A DNA stretch of 64,000 nucleotides from Bradyrhizobium sp. LHD-71. Its GTDB lineage: Bacteria > Pseudomonadota > Alphaproteobacteria > Rhizobiales > Xanthobacteraceae. Numbering within the stretch: position 1 is the first letter of the stretch; every line of letters starts with the position of its first letter. Positions 55,256 through 64,000 of the stretch are shown here, one piece after another. Made by a program: the position numbers and the translations under genes. The notes beneath the pieces were generated by a model. That model saw nothing but the letters and a program-made list of their open reading frames with translations, did no database searches and had not been told where the DNA came from. The DNA is taken from positions 1 to 64,000 of the forward strand of contig NZ_JAVIFX010000002.1 of the NCBI RefSeq assembly GCF_031157255.1, written 5' to 3'.

Positions 55256-56392
55256 TCACATGCCGATGATTTTTGCGTATCGCTCGCGATGATAGGCTGA
55301 GGAACCGAACGCCGCCTCAAGCACGCGCGCGCGCTTGAGGTAGAAGCCGGCGTCGTGTGCATCGGTCATGCCGATGCCACCGTGCAGCTGGATCATCTCG
55401 CGCGTCGCGTAGTTGATGAAGTCGTTCGCGGCGGCCTTCGCCAGCGAGACCAGCTCCGGCACCTCGTCCCGATCCTCATCGATCGCCTGCAACGCCTCGT
55501 CGACCGTCGGCCGCGCAAGCTGCATCGCCGTGAAGAGATAGGCGGCACGATGCTGCAGGGCCTGGAACGAACCGATCAGTTGGCCGAACTGAACGCGGGT
55601 CTTCATGTATTCGATCGTTGTGTCGAACGCCTGCTGCGCGAGGCCCATCTGCTCGGCTGCGACAGCCGCCGTCGCGCGATCGAGCACCTTGTCGAGCAGC
55701 GCCTTGCCGGCGTCGGCCTGACCGATCACCGCATCAGCGCCGACCTCGACGCCTTCGAAGGTCAGATCCGCATAGCCTCGCGAATCGATCAGCGAACGAC
55801 CCTTGCGGCTGAGGCCCGTCGCATCCGCCGGAATCAGGAACAGGGTGATGCCCTTCTCGGTGCCCGGCTTGCCGCTGGTGCGCGCCGCAACCACGAACAC
55901 ATCGGCCGCCATGCCTTCCATCACAAACGTCTTGCTGCCTGAAAGCGTGTAGCCTTTCCCCTTCTTCTTGGCTGCGAGTGCGATCTTGTCCGGCGCATAG
56001 CGCGGCCCCTCGTCGATCGCGAGCGCGGCAATCGCGGTGCCTTCGGCGATCTTCGGCAGCCACGCCTTCTTCTGCGCCTCCGTGCCGCCAAGCACGAGTG
56101 CGCTCGCGGCCCCCACCGCCGAACCGATCAGCGGCGCGGCGACAACATTGCGGCCGAGCTCTTCGAGCACCACGCCGATGCTGCGATAGCCGAACTCGGA
56201 TCCGCCATAGGCCTCAGGGATGACGACGCCGGTCCAGCCCATTTCGGCGATGCTCTTGAACGTCGCCTCGTCGAAACTCTTCGGATTTTCGCTGTCGCGC
56301 ATTCTCCGGAATGCGCTGACGGGCGCATTTGCCTTCACCCAGCCCCGCGCACTGTCGCGGAGCATGACTTGTTCTTCGGTCAACAACGACAT
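55256..56392 (-). CDS. Acyl-CoA dehydrogenase (short partner subunit)
   Basis: The 378-residue FAD protein has the ACAD fold: AEMGWTGVVIPEAYGGSEFG near residue 49, a central KTFVMEGMAADVFVVAARTS barrel and the IQLHGGIGMTDAHDAGFYLKR FAD-dimer motif. At the position of the MCAD catalytic glutamate (xYEGTxxIQ) it reads AAFGSSAYHR, lacking Glu. It follows the longer ACAD gene by 21 bases. The pairing is like heteromeric acyl-CoA dehydrogenases known from steroid degradation, but the substrate here is unknown. Confidence 0.87.
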   Translation of the reverse strand: MSLLTEEQVMLRDSARGWVKANAPVSAFRRMRDSENPKSFDEATFKSIAEMGWTGVVIPEAYGGSEFGYRSIGVVLEELGRNVVAAPLIGSAVGAASALVLGGTEAQKKAWLPKIAEGTAIAALAIDEGPRYAPDKIALAAKKKGKGYTLSGSKTFVMEGMAADVFVVAARTSGKPGTEKGITLFLIPADATGLSRKGRSLIDSRGYADLTFEGVEVGADAVIGQADAGKALLDKVLDRATAAVAAEQMGLAQQAFDTTIEYMKTRVQFGQLIGSFQALQHRAAYLFTAMQLARPTVDEALQAIDEDRDEVPELVSLAKAAANDFINYATREMIQLHGGIGMTDAHDAGFYLKRARVLEAAFGSSAYHRERYAKIIGM

Positions 56393-56413
56393 GATGCTCT
56401 CCCGCGCGGTTTC

Positions 56414-57631
56414 TTATTGATGATCCAACAGGCCGAGCATCCGCTTGGCGATGATGTTGTTCTGAACTTCGGTGGTGCCGGAGAAGATCGTCATGGCCTT
56501 GTTCGAGAAGAAGGCCCGGGTCGTGTCGATCTCCTCCTGCTTGAACTGATCGCCGGCGGCGCCCCAGCCGAGCCCCTGCTGCCCGAAGATCTCGACCAGC
56601 AGTTCCTCGCGCTCCTGCTGGATGCGAGCGCGCGCATTCTTGGCCACCGAAGTGAACTCGCTCGGCCCCTGCCCGGCCTTGGTCTCATCGAGCATGCGCT
56701 GCTGCATCAGCTTCAGCGAGCGGAACTCCATCATGTGCTTGATGATGCGCTGGCGCAGATCCGGGTCGGCGATCCGCCCTTTCTCGTCGGTACCGATGTA
56801 TTCCTTGGCGACCACATCAAGCGGGCGCGTGTCGCCGGCGAGCTGGCGGCGGGCGGTGTTGGTCGCATTGCGCTCGAACTGCAGCAGGCGCTTGGCGATC
56901 GTCCATCCCTTGTTGAGCTTGCCGACCAGGTTCTCCTTCGGAACCACCACGTCGGTGAAGAACACTTCCGAGAACGGCGACTCGCCCGAGATGGTCCTGA
57001 TCGGCCGAACCTCGACGCCGGGCGTCTTCATGTCGATCAGAAGGAAGCTGATGCCGTCCTGCTTGACCTTGGGGTCGGTGCGCACGAGGCAGAAGCACCA
57101 GTCGGCGAACCGGCTGCCGGATGTCCAGATCTTCTGGCCGTTGACCAGATAATGATCGCCCTTGTCCTCGGCCTTGGTCTGCAGCCCGGCGAGGTCGGAG
57201 CCCGCCCCCGGTTCGGAATAGCCCTGGCACCAGCGGACCTCGCCGCGCGAAACGCGGGTCAGGTGCAGCTTCTTCTGTTCCTCGTTTCCATATTCGAGCA
57301 GCGTCGGACCGAGCAGCGACGTACCCATGCCTATCATCGGGTTGAAGGCACTACAGTCCGTGAAGGCCTGAAGCACGATCCGCGCCTCGGGCGTCGGCAA
57401 TCCGCCGCCGCCATAGTCCCTGGGCCAGCCCGGCGTGCCCCACCCCTTGTCGCGGACCCGCTCCTTCCAAAGCGCCCAATCCGGTCCGTCCGGGTAGCGC
57501 GGCATGTTCTGATAGTATTCTTCCAGCTTCGACTTCAGCGATTCCGGAAAGTTGGCCTTGATCCAGGCCTCCGCCTCAGCGCGAAATGCCTCCAGCCTGC
57601 GCGTGTCTTCGACGTCTACCATTACGTTCAT
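56414..57631 (-). CDS. Acyl-CoA dehydrogenase (long partner subunit)
   Basis: The 405-residue protein shows WCQGYSEPGAGSDLAGLQTKAEDKG (FAD/substrate loop), NGQKIWTSGSRFADWCFCLVRT and a C-terminal TIFSGTTEVQNNIIAKRMLG. At the MCAD glutamate position there is serine. ATG at 57631 follows AGGGAG; the upstream extension is not protein-like. It opens the minus-strand set ACAD, ACAD, MaoC hydratase, SDR and faces the divergent acyl-CoA synthetase gene. Confidence 0.9.
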   Translation of the reverse strand: MNVMVDVEDTRRLEAFRAEAEAWIKANFPESLKSKLEEYYQNMPRYPDGPDWALWKERVRDKGWGTPGWPRDYGGGGLPTPEARIVLQAFTDCSAFNPMIGMGTSLLGPTLLEYGNEEQKKLHLTRVSRGEVRWCQGYSEPGAGSDLAGLQTKAEDKGDHYLVNGQKIWTSGSRFADWCFCLVRTDPKVKQDGISFLLIDMKTPGVEVRPIRTISGESPFSEVFFTDVVVPKENLVGKLNKGWTIAKRLLQFERNATNTARRQLAGDTRPLDVVAKEYIGTDEKGRIADPDLRQRIIKHMMEFRSLKLMQQRMLDETKAGQGPSEFTSVAKNARARIQQEREELLVEIFGQQGLGWGAAGDQFKQEEIDTTRAFFSNKAMTIFSGTTEVQNNIIAKRMLGLLDHQ

Positions 57632-58105
57632 GTGGCATCTCCCTGACCGGTCATTTGCTGGAAACGATTTGCATGCTCGCGGGCGGCGACCACCATTTGC
57701 CTGCGGCGGCAACCAAGCCGGCATCCGCCCGCTTGTCGCTCATCTTGCATGGTGCGATGCAATAAGCCTGTCATCTGCGCCCCGGGCAGGCGATTGCCTC
57801 GCCGCGCCCCTTCTCCCAGATCGTGTCTCGCCCTTGGCTCTTCAGTCTTATGGCTTTCAGTTTATCCCGCGCCTTGCGTTCCGCAACACGCGAAGCCGTT
57901 GCCATGTTCTAAGCACCAAGCTCTGCTTAGCTGCAACCGCGCAAATTTCATTGGACCTATTCTGGTATGGAGGGCCAGTTCAAAAGTCGCGCATTGCCAT
58001 GCTGCCAAGGATTTGCTTTGGCTTGCGTTGTCGATCGGACGCAGGCCGACATCTAAGATCGACGCACAACGAAACATCAAAGACGACAGCAACGAGGTCA
58101 CGCCG
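57632..58105. other. Divergent promoter region, ACAD operon to acyl-CoA synthetase
   Basis: About 470 bases without a supportable gene. The plus strand is open from 57749 in frame with the synthetase, but that segment is rich in Cys, Arg and Pro and unlike the family, so it is read as non-coding. A lower-GC stretch around 57840-58000 is the likely place for promoters; no operator was identified. Confidence 0.45.
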
Positions 58106-60328
58106 ATGGACGCCGCGGTCACCGACAATTCCGATCTGACGACGAAGTGGGAGCCAGCTCCGAGCGCCAGCGAGGTGGTCAAAAGCATCCATGCAATGCT
58201 GCATCCGCGCAACATCGTCGTGGTCGGCGCGACCGACAAACCCGGCAACTACGCCGAGCGCATCTGGAACAACCTCGTCAAGTACAAGTACGAAGGCGGC
58301 ATGTATCCCATAAACGCCCGTCGCGAGACGATCTGGGGCGTGAAGTGCTACAAGGATTTCAACGAGCTTCCCGAGAAGCCGGACCATGTGCTCGTGCTCG
58401 TGCCCGCACGCTTTGCGGTTCAGGTGATCCGCGACGCCGCCGCGGCAGGCGCGCGCACCGCGACCATCGTCACCTCCGGTTTCAGCGAACTGGTGGATGA
58501 GGAGAGCCAAAGGCTCGCGGTCGAGCTCAAGCAGGCGATCCAGGAAACCGGCATCGCCGTCACCGGCCCGAATTGCCTCGGCAATCTCTCCTCCGGTGAG
58601 CGCATCTTCACCAACATCGACGAGCGCCCCGTATCGATGGTGCCGGGTCCGGTCGCCGTGGCCGGGCAGTCCGGCGCCGTGGTGATGCAGATCCGTCAGG
58701 CGCTGGAGGATCGCGGCATCGACGTCGGTTACATGGTCACAACCGGCAATGAGTCGGGCCTGGAGACTCCAGACTTCATGGCCTACTTTGCCGCCGACCC
58801 GAGCATCCGCGTGATCGTGGTCTACCTCGAAGGCGTGCGGAATACGAAAACGTTCCGTGACGCCTGCAAGGCTGCACGCGCGGCCGGCAAGCCGATCATC
58901 GCCCTGAAGCTCGGCGCGTCGGAAGGCGGCCGCGCCGCGGCCATGGCGCACACCGGCGCACTTGCCGGTTCGATCGAGACGTTCGACGCGATCTCGACCC
59001 GCGAGGGCGTGATCCGCGTGCGCGGCCTCGACGAGTTGATCGAGACCACTGAATGCTTCGTGCACGTGAAGCCACTGAATGACGATCGCCTTGCCGCTGT
59101 CACCCTGTCCGGCGGCAAGCGCGGCTTGATGATCGACGCGTTCTCGTCGGCCGGCCTGAACTTCCGTCCCCTGAGCCAGACGCTGCAGGAAAAGCTCAGC
59201 CAGATGCTCGGTCCGGGGAGCATCGTCGGCAACCCGCTGGATGCGGGGTTCGCCGCGGTGGTCGACCCAACCGTCTACATCAAGTCGGTGCAGTTGATGA
59301 TCGAGGATCCGGACACCGACATCGTGTTGATCGACGCCGAGTTCCCGAAAGCGCCGCACGAACTGCGCGAACGCAACATCCGCCTCGTGAACGATCTGGC
59401 CGGCGCGGCATCAAAGCCGGTCGTCTACATCAGCGCGCTGTCGGTCGGCTTCACGGAGTTCACCAAGAGCTTGCGCAAGTCGGTGCCGAACGTCGCCGTG
59501 ATGCAGGGCACCGATCGCGCGGTGAGCGCAATCAAGCAGCTCATCGACTATAGCCGGTTGCGCAAGAACGTGCCCGACGTACAGTCCTCCTCGAGCGCGT
59601 CCGCCAAGGCGGCGCTGGAGAAGGCGCTGAAAGCCGCCAACGGCGCGGCGCTGGACGAGGTCGCCTCGAAGAAGCTGTTGAAGGCCTACGGCATTCCGGT
59701 GTCGAAGGAGGAGATCGCAACGACCGCCAACGATGCGGCAAAGATCGCCAAGAAAATCGGCTTTCCGGTGGTCGCCAAGGTGGTCAGCGAGCAGATCCTG
59801 CACAAGTCGGACGTCGGCGGCGTCGTGCTCAATCTGAAGACCGCTGCCGAGGTGAAGAAGGCCTTCAACGACATCATGGCGCGGATGAAGAAGATCAAGG
59901 GCAAGCCGGTAATCGAAGGCGTGCTGATCGCGCAGATGGTCAAGTCCGAGCTCGAGCTTGTGGTCGGCGGCTCACTCGACGCGGAGATGGGCCCGGTGGT
60001 GCTGTTCGGCACCGGCGGCGTCGACATCGAATTGATGAAGGACGTCGCGCTGGCCGGCGCGCCGCTCGATACCGACGACGCCAAGGAGCTGATCAACCGC
60101 ACCAAGGCAGGCGTAAAGCTGAAGGGCTACCGCGGCAAGCCTGCGCTGCACGAGCCATCGGTCGTAAAGGCGCTGGTCGGGCTTTCCAACCTGATGGCCG
60201 ACGCCCAGGGGCGGATCGCCTCGATCGACGTCAATCCGTTCCTGATCAATACCAAGGCCGGTGTCGCGGTGGACGGACTGATCGTGCTGAACAACGAGGC
60301 TGCGAAGAAGAGCGCAGCGGAGCATTGA
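58106..60328 (+). CDS. NDP-forming acyl-CoA (acetate-CoA) ligase, fused alpha-beta
   Basis: The 740-residue enzyme is a fused NDP-forming acyl-CoA synthetase. Its order is a CoA-binding domain (IVVVGATDKPGNYAERIWNN, TGPNCLGNLSSGER), succinyl-CoA-ligase-like flavodoxin domains (VTTGNESGLETPDFMAYFAA) and a C-terminal ATP-grasp domain (KKLLKAYGIPVSKEEIATTA; FPVVAKVVSEQILHKSDVGG). It activates acetate or larger acids to CoA thioesters or runs in reverse to make ATP. ATG at 58106 is used. Its neighbours suggest it activates an acid that then enters the adjacent beta-oxidation set. Confidence 0.87.
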   Translation: MDAAVTDNSDLTTKWEPAPSASEVVKSIHAMLHPRNIVVVGATDKPGNYAERIWNNLVKYKYEGGMYPINARRETIWGVKCYKDFNELPEKPDHVLVLVPARFAVQVIRDAAAAGARTATIVTSGFSELVDEESQRLAVELKQAIQETGIAVTGPNCLGNLSSGERIFTNIDERPVSMVPGPVAVAGQSGAVVMQIRQALEDRGIDVGYMVTTGNESGLETPDFMAYFAADPSIRVIVVYLEGVRNTKTFRDACKAARAAGKPIIALKLGASEGGRAAAMAHTGALAGSIETFDAISTREGVIRVRGLDELIETTECFVHVKPLNDDRLAAVTLSGGKRGLMIDAFSSAGLNFRPLSQTLQEKLSQMLGPGSIVGNPLDAGFAAVVDPTVYIKSVQLMIEDPDTDIVLIDAEFPKAPHELRERNIRLVNDLAGAASKPVVYISALSVGFTEFTKSLRKSVPNVAVMQGTDRAVSAIKQLIDYSRLRKNVPDVQSSSSASAKAALEKALKAANGAALDEVASKKLLKAYGIPVSKEEIATTANDAAKIAKKIGFPVVAKVVSEQILHKSDVGGVVLNLKTAAEVKKAFNDIMARMKKIKGKPVIEGVLIAQMVKSELELVVGGSLDAEMGPVVLFGTGGVDIELMKDVALAGAPLDTDDAKELINRTKAGVKLKGYRGKPALHEPSVVKALVGLSNLMADAQGRIASIDVNPFLINTKAGVAVDGLIVLNNEAAKKSAAEH

Positions 60329-60340
60329 GCCGTCGTTGCT

Positions 60341-60430
60341 CGTCATTGCGAGGAGCGTGAGCTCTGAAGCAATCCAGTCTGAGGTTATGATAACCGCCGA
60401 CTGGATTGCTTCGCTGCGCTCGCAATGACG
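60341..60430. repeat. Dispersed palindrome, 90 bp
   Basis: Outer arms cgtcattgcgag (60341-60352) and ctcgcaatgacg (60419-60430) are perfect, and an inner perfect pair gaagcaatccagtc/gactggattgcttc lies at 60366-60379 and 60399-60412. It sits between the convergent ligase and oxidoreductase genes. The outer arms match the element at 51550-51600. Confidence 0.85.
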
Positions 60431-60437
60431 AGAGCAC

Positions 60438-63400
60438 CTATTCCGCTGCGATCGACGGAGCGACCAGTGGCGGCGGGTCGGAAAGATCCTTTAGCAGCGC
60501 TGCCCGTTTCGCCCTCGCCTGCTGCACCGCCTTCTCCTTCACAGGGCCATAGCCACGGATATCTTCCGGCAGCGACAGCAAGGCGAGCGCGATCGGCTCC
60601 GTCTGCTCCGAAAGCTTCGCGAGCACTGAGCGCACGTCGCTTTCATAGTCGGCGATCAGTTCACGCTCCAGCAGGCGGTCCTTCGACCAGCCGAACGGAT
60701 CGAGCGGCGTGCCGCGCAAGCCTTTGAGCTTCGCCAGCACCTTGAAGCCGTTGATCATCCAGGGACCGAACGTCTTCTTCTTCGGCCGGCCGGCGCCATC
60801 GTCCTGCGCGGGCAGCAGCGGCGGCGCGAGATGATATTTGAGTTTGAAATCGCCCTCGAAATGCTCCCGCAGCTCCTTTTCGAAGGATCCGTCGGAGTAC
60901 AGGCGCGCGACCTCGTATTCGTCCTTGTAGGCGAGCAGCTTGGCGTAGCCGATGGCCGCCGCCCGCGTCAGCGACTCACTCAGCCCCTTCGCCTTGACTG
61001 CGGCCGCGACGTCGTCGACCAGTTTGCGATAGCGCCTGCCGAGGGCGGCATTCTGATAAGCGGTCAGATGCCTCGTGCGATGGGCGATCAACTCGTCGAG
61101 CGACATCTCACCCTGAGTCTTGGCAACCGTCGTCTCCTCGTGCAGCATCGCGGCCAGCCGCTTCGGATCGGCCACAGCGATCCGGCCGAGTCGGAAGGCC
61201 TCGGTGTTCATCTTGACCGAGACACCGTTGACGATGATCGCCTGCTCGATCGCTCCTGCACCGAGCGGCAGCAGTCCCCGCTGATAGGCATAGCCCATCA
61301 TCATCATGTTGGTAGCGATGCTGTCGCCGAGCAGTGTTTCGGCCACGTGGGTGAAATCGAAGAAGGTCGAGCCCTGCTTGAGCGATGCTTCCAGCACGTG
61401 ATTGACCTTGCCGTGCTGGAAATCAAAATCCCGATTGTGGATAAAATCCGCAATCGGGATCAGGTGGGTGTTGATGACGCCGTTGGTGCGCTGCGAGTCG
61501 CAAAGCGTGATGGTTTCCTTCGCAACCGCAACCACCTCGTCGGCGCCAAGCAGTACGTCGGCGGTGCCGCTGACGATGCGCGAACAGGCCACTTCCTCGG
61601 TATCTTGCGACAGACGGACGTGGCTCAGCACCGCCCCGCCCTTTTGCGCCAGGCCCGACATGTCGAGGATCATACTGGCCTTGCCTTCGATATGCGCCGC
61701 CATGCCGAGCAGCGCACCGATGGTCAATACGCCGGTGCCTCCGACACCGGCCACCGCAATGTTCCACGGCTTCTCCAGTGACGGCATCAAGGCCGGTTCC
61801 GGGCAGTCGCCGAGATCACCGAGCTCGGCCGGCGCACGTTTGCGCAGGGTCCCGCCCTCGATCGAGACGAACGAGGGGCAAAAGCCCTTCACGCAGGAAT
61901 AGTCCTTGTTGCAGCTCGACTGGTTGATCGCACGCTTGCGGCCAAACTCAGTTTCCAACGGCTCGACCGAAATGCAGTTCGACTGCACCGAACAGTCGCC
62001 GCAGCCTTCACACACGGCGGCGTTGATCATGATCCGACGGGCGGGGTCTTCCATGAGACCGCGCTTGCGGCGGCGGCGTTTCTCGGCGGCGCAGGTCTGC
62101 ACGAAGACGATCGCCGAACAGCCCGGCGTATCGCGCAGGGTCCGCATCACCTGATCGAGCTGATCGCGATGCGCCAGCTTGACGCCGGGCGCGATCGTTC
62201 CCGCCGGATACTCGTCCGGATTTTCCGAGACGAGATAGATCTCGCGCAGACCTTCGGCGTAAAGCTGGAACGTGATTTGCTGCGGCGAGAGATCGCCGTC
62301 CACATGCTGACCGCCGGTCATGGCGACGGCATCGTTATAGAGGATCTTGTAGGTAATGTTTGCCTTCGAGGCGAGCGCCTGGCGGATCGCGAGACTGCCG
62401 GAGTGAAAATAGGTGCCGTCGCCGAGATTGGCGAAGACGTGCTTCTCGGTTGTGAACGGCGCGGTCCCCACCCACGGGACGCCCTCGCCGCCCATATGCG
62501 TGTAGGTTTCGGTGTTGCGGTCCATCCAGAGCGCCATGAAGTGGCAGCCGATGCCGGCCATCGCGCGGCTGCCTTCGGGCACTTTCGTCGAGGTGTTGTG
62601 CGGACAGCCCGAGCAGAAGTACGGCGTGCGCACGACAGGCGCCACCGCCTGCACCTGCGACGCTTCGCGGCCGTTGAACCAGTCGGCTCTGGCGCGAAGC
62701 ATGTCGGCGATCTCAGGATTCAGATTGAGACGCAGCAGCCGTTCCGTGAGTGAGACCGCGAGCGATCCAACGCTGATCTCCGCCTCGAACGGCAGGAAGC
62801 GCTTGTCGTGCTCGTCCATCTTGCCGACAATCCGGGGACGCACGTCGTCGCGCCAGTTGAACAGCTCCTGCTTGACCTGGTTTTCGACGATCTCGCGCCG
62901 CTCTTCGACGATGAAGATCTCCTCGAGCCCGACGGCAAACTCGCGCACGCCCTGGGGCTCCAGCGGCCACGGCATGCCGATCTTGTACAGGCGGAGCCCG
63001 ATGCGGGCGGCGACCTCGGGCGTAATGCCGAGCTCGCGCAGCGCCTGCCGCACGTCCTCATAGCTCTTGCCGGAAGCCATGATGCCGAAGCGCGCATTCG
63101 GCGAATCCAGCGTGACGCGGTTGATCCTGTTGGCGCGGGCAAAGGCGATCGCGGCAAAGCCCTTGTATTCCTGCAGCCGGCGATCCTGTTCAATGCGGTC
63201 GTCCGGCCAGCGCAGGTTCAAGCCGCCCGGCGGCATTTCGAAATCGGTCGGAATGATGAAGGGATTCATCTCGTCGGCGAGGTTGATCTCGGCGGTCGTC
63301 TCGACCGTTTCGGTGATCACCTTCATGCCGACCCAGCAGCCGGAGTAGCGCGACAGGGCTATGCCGAGCAGCCCCATCTGGATCATTTCATGAATGCTGG

Positions 63401-63926
63401 AGGGATAGAGATAGGGCATCAGCGCCGAGATGAACGCGTGATCGGACTGATGCGGGACGGTGGACGATTTCGCGCCGTGGTCGTCGCCCGCAAGACACAG
63501 CACGCCGCCGTGTTTCGCCGAGCCTGCGGTATTGCCGTGGCGAAAAACATCGCCACAGCGATCGACGCCGGGGCCCTTGCCGTACCAGATGCCGACGACA
63601 CCATCATGCTTTGCGCCCGGCGACAGCTGAAGCTGCTGCGACCCCCAGATGGCGGTCGCGGCGAGATCCTCGTTCACGCCGGGCTGAAATTTGACGCCAT
63701 ACTCGTCGAGATACTTGCGCGCAGCGTGTAGCTGCTGATCGTAACCGCCGAGCGGCGAGCCGCGATAGCCGGAGACGAACGCCGCAGTGTTCAAGCCGTT
63801 CGCACGATCGCGCCGGATCTGCGCCATCGGCAGCCGAACCAGCGCCTGTGTCCCTGTCAAGAAGATGTGGCCGGATCGGGCAGTGTATTTCTGGTCGAGA
63901 CTGATCGGGCCTTGATTGATTCCCAT
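60438..63926 (-). CDS. Fused indolepyruvate ferredoxin oxidoreductase (IorA-IorB type)
   Basis: The 1162-residue protein joins all parts of an aerobic-type 2-oxoacid:ferredoxin oxidoreductase. The order is a pyrimidine domain (FVSGYRGSPLGGYDQQLHAA), a thiamine-diphosphate site (FANLGDGTYFHSGSLAIRQA), a cysteine-rich cluster region (CEGCGDCSVQSNC, then CNKDYSCVKGFCPSF) for iron-sulfur clusters, a gamma/IorB domain (NIAVAGVGGTGVLTIGALLG) and a C-terminal domain of unknown role. It oxidatively decarboxylates aryl- or branched-chain 2-oxo acids to acyl-CoA. The start codon ATG at 63926 gives the usual length. No ferredoxin partner is in view. Confidence 0.92.
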   Translation of the reverse strand: MGINQGPISLDQKYTARSGHIFLTGTQALVRLPMAQIRRDRANGLNTAAFVSGYRGSPLGGYDQQLHAARKYLDEYGVKFQPGVNEDLAATAIWGSQQLQLSPGAKHDGVVGIWYGKGPGVDRCGDVFRHGNTAGSAKHGGVLCLAGDDHGAKSSTVPHQSDHAFISALMPYLYPSSIHEMIQMGLLGIALSRYSGCWVGMKVITETVETTAEINLADEMNPFIIPTDFEMPPGGLNLRWPDDRIEQDRRLQEYKGFAAIAFARANRINRVTLDSPNARFGIMASGKSYEDVRQALRELGITPEVAARIGLRLYKIGMPWPLEPQGVREFAVGLEEIFIVEERREIVENQVKQELFNWRDDVRPRIVGKMDEHDKRFLPFEAEISVGSLAVSLTERLLRLNLNPEIADMLRARADWFNGREASQVQAVAPVVRTPYFCSGCPHNTSTKVPEGSRAMAGIGCHFMALWMDRNTETYTHMGGEGVPWVGTAPFTTEKHVFANLGDGTYFHSGSLAIRQALASKANITYKILYNDAVAMTGGQHVDGDLSPQQITFQLYAEGLREIYLVSENPDEYPAGTIAPGVKLAHRDQLDQVMRTLRDTPGCSAIVFVQTCAAEKRRRRKRGLMEDPARRIMINAAVCEGCGDCSVQSNCISVEPLETEFGRKRAINQSSCNKDYSCVKGFCPSFVSIEGGTLRKRAPAELGDLGDCPEPALMPSLEKPWNIAVAGVGGTGVLTIGALLGMAAHIEGKASMILDMSGLAQKGGAVLSHVRLSQDTEEVACSRIVSGTADVLLGADEVVAVAKETITLCDSQRTNGVINTHLIPIADFIHNRDFDFQHGKVNHVLEASLKQGSTFFDFTHVAETLLGDSIATNMMMMGYAYQRGLLPLGAGAIEQAIIVNGVSVKMNTEAFRLGRIAVADPKRLAAMLHEETTVAKTQGEMSLDELIAHRTRHLTAYQNAALGRRYRKLVDDVAAAVKAKGLSESLTRAAAIGYAKLLAYKDEYEVARLYSDGSFEKELREHFEGDFKLKYHLAPPLLPAQDDGAGRPKKKTFGPWMINGFKVLAKLKGLRGTPLDPFGWSKDRLLERELIADYESDVRSVLAKLSEQTEPIALALLSLPEDIRGYGPVKEKAVQQARAKRAALLKDLSDPPPLVAPSIAAE

Positions 63927-64000
63927 GTCTGCCTCTGAACGGTGAGCGGCGTTGAACGCCGCATCGCTACCTTTGAAGCAATCTAAATATGTTTCGCCTG

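Noticed and set aside
57749-58105. 119-codon N-terminal extension of the acyl-CoA ligase
   Set aside because: Cys/Pro/Arg-rich and unlike the family, whose CoA-binding domain begins soon after the ATG at 58106.
57980-59359. 459-codon open frame on the minus strand
   Set aside because: Antisense to the acyl-CoA ligase gene, with shadow-type composition and no family resemblance.

Overview
The window is a GC-rich chromosomal segment from an alphaproteobacterium of the Bradyrhizobium type (family Nitrobacteraceae). That reading rests on the gene families: many solute ABC importers, a LIV-type uptake operon, acyl-CoA dehydrogenases and a fused indolepyruvate oxidoreductase. Short intergenic palindromes of the kind scattered through these genomes also fit. 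The species cannot be fixed from the sequence alone. No rRNA, CRISPR array or replication origin was seen.

Layout. 1-2170 (minus): 5' part of a giant FecR/cadherin-type surface protein, cut by the left edge and containing 324-bp tandem repeats. 2.5-4.5 kb: phosphotriesterase-family hydrolase, GNAT acetyltransferase and a Dabb protein. 4.9-8.9 kb (plus): three-gene ABC importer of the ferric-iron/small-solute type. 9.0-15.9 kb (minus): LLM flavin oxidoreductase, a LIV-type ABC importer (ATPases, permeases, binding protein) and an intradiol ring-cleavage dioxygenase. 15.9-22.9 kb: two small membrane proteins, tRNA-Leu(GAG), an orphan FliN-like protein, lipB, an oxaloacetate-decarboxylase-like enzyme, the biotin subunit of an acyl-CoA carboxylase and a 1-Cys peroxiredoxin. 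23-26.4 kb: EamA exporter, glutathione-dependent formaldehyde dehydrogenase and a split YeeE/YedE transporter pair.

26.5-39.2 kb looks like a tRNA-Arg-anchored genomic island. The last 15 bases around the tRNA-Arg 3' end recur at 39202-39216. A frameshifted, truncated tyrosine-integrase gene follows the tRNA. The cargo is a tight nine-gene plus-strand operon: class II aldolase, AstE/DoeB-like deacylase, class III aminotransferase, a homologue of the large subunit of N,N-dimethylformamidase, and a complete peptide-type ABC importer. It reads as an uptake-and-deacylation pathway for an unidentified amide or N-acyl amine, and is the most interesting part of the window. The right end is gene-poor with broken coding fragments.

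40-51.5 kb: GH10 xylanase, an unrecognised 386-residue protein, outer-membrane beta-barrel protein with a clear terminator, CBS-domain protein, nitronate monooxygenase-like enzyme, C26 glutamine amidohydrolase, OafA-type acyltransferase, MFS transporter and 2-hydroxyacid dehydrogenase. 51.6-64 kb: Nudix hydrolase, DapA-like lyase/aldolase, then a beta-oxidation-like minus-strand set (two adjacent acyl-CoA dehydrogenases, MaoC hydratase, SDR dehydrogenase), a divergent NDP-forming acyl-CoA synthetase, and a fused indolepyruvate ferredoxin oxidoreductase. Together these suggest degradation of 2-oxo acids and acyl-CoAs.
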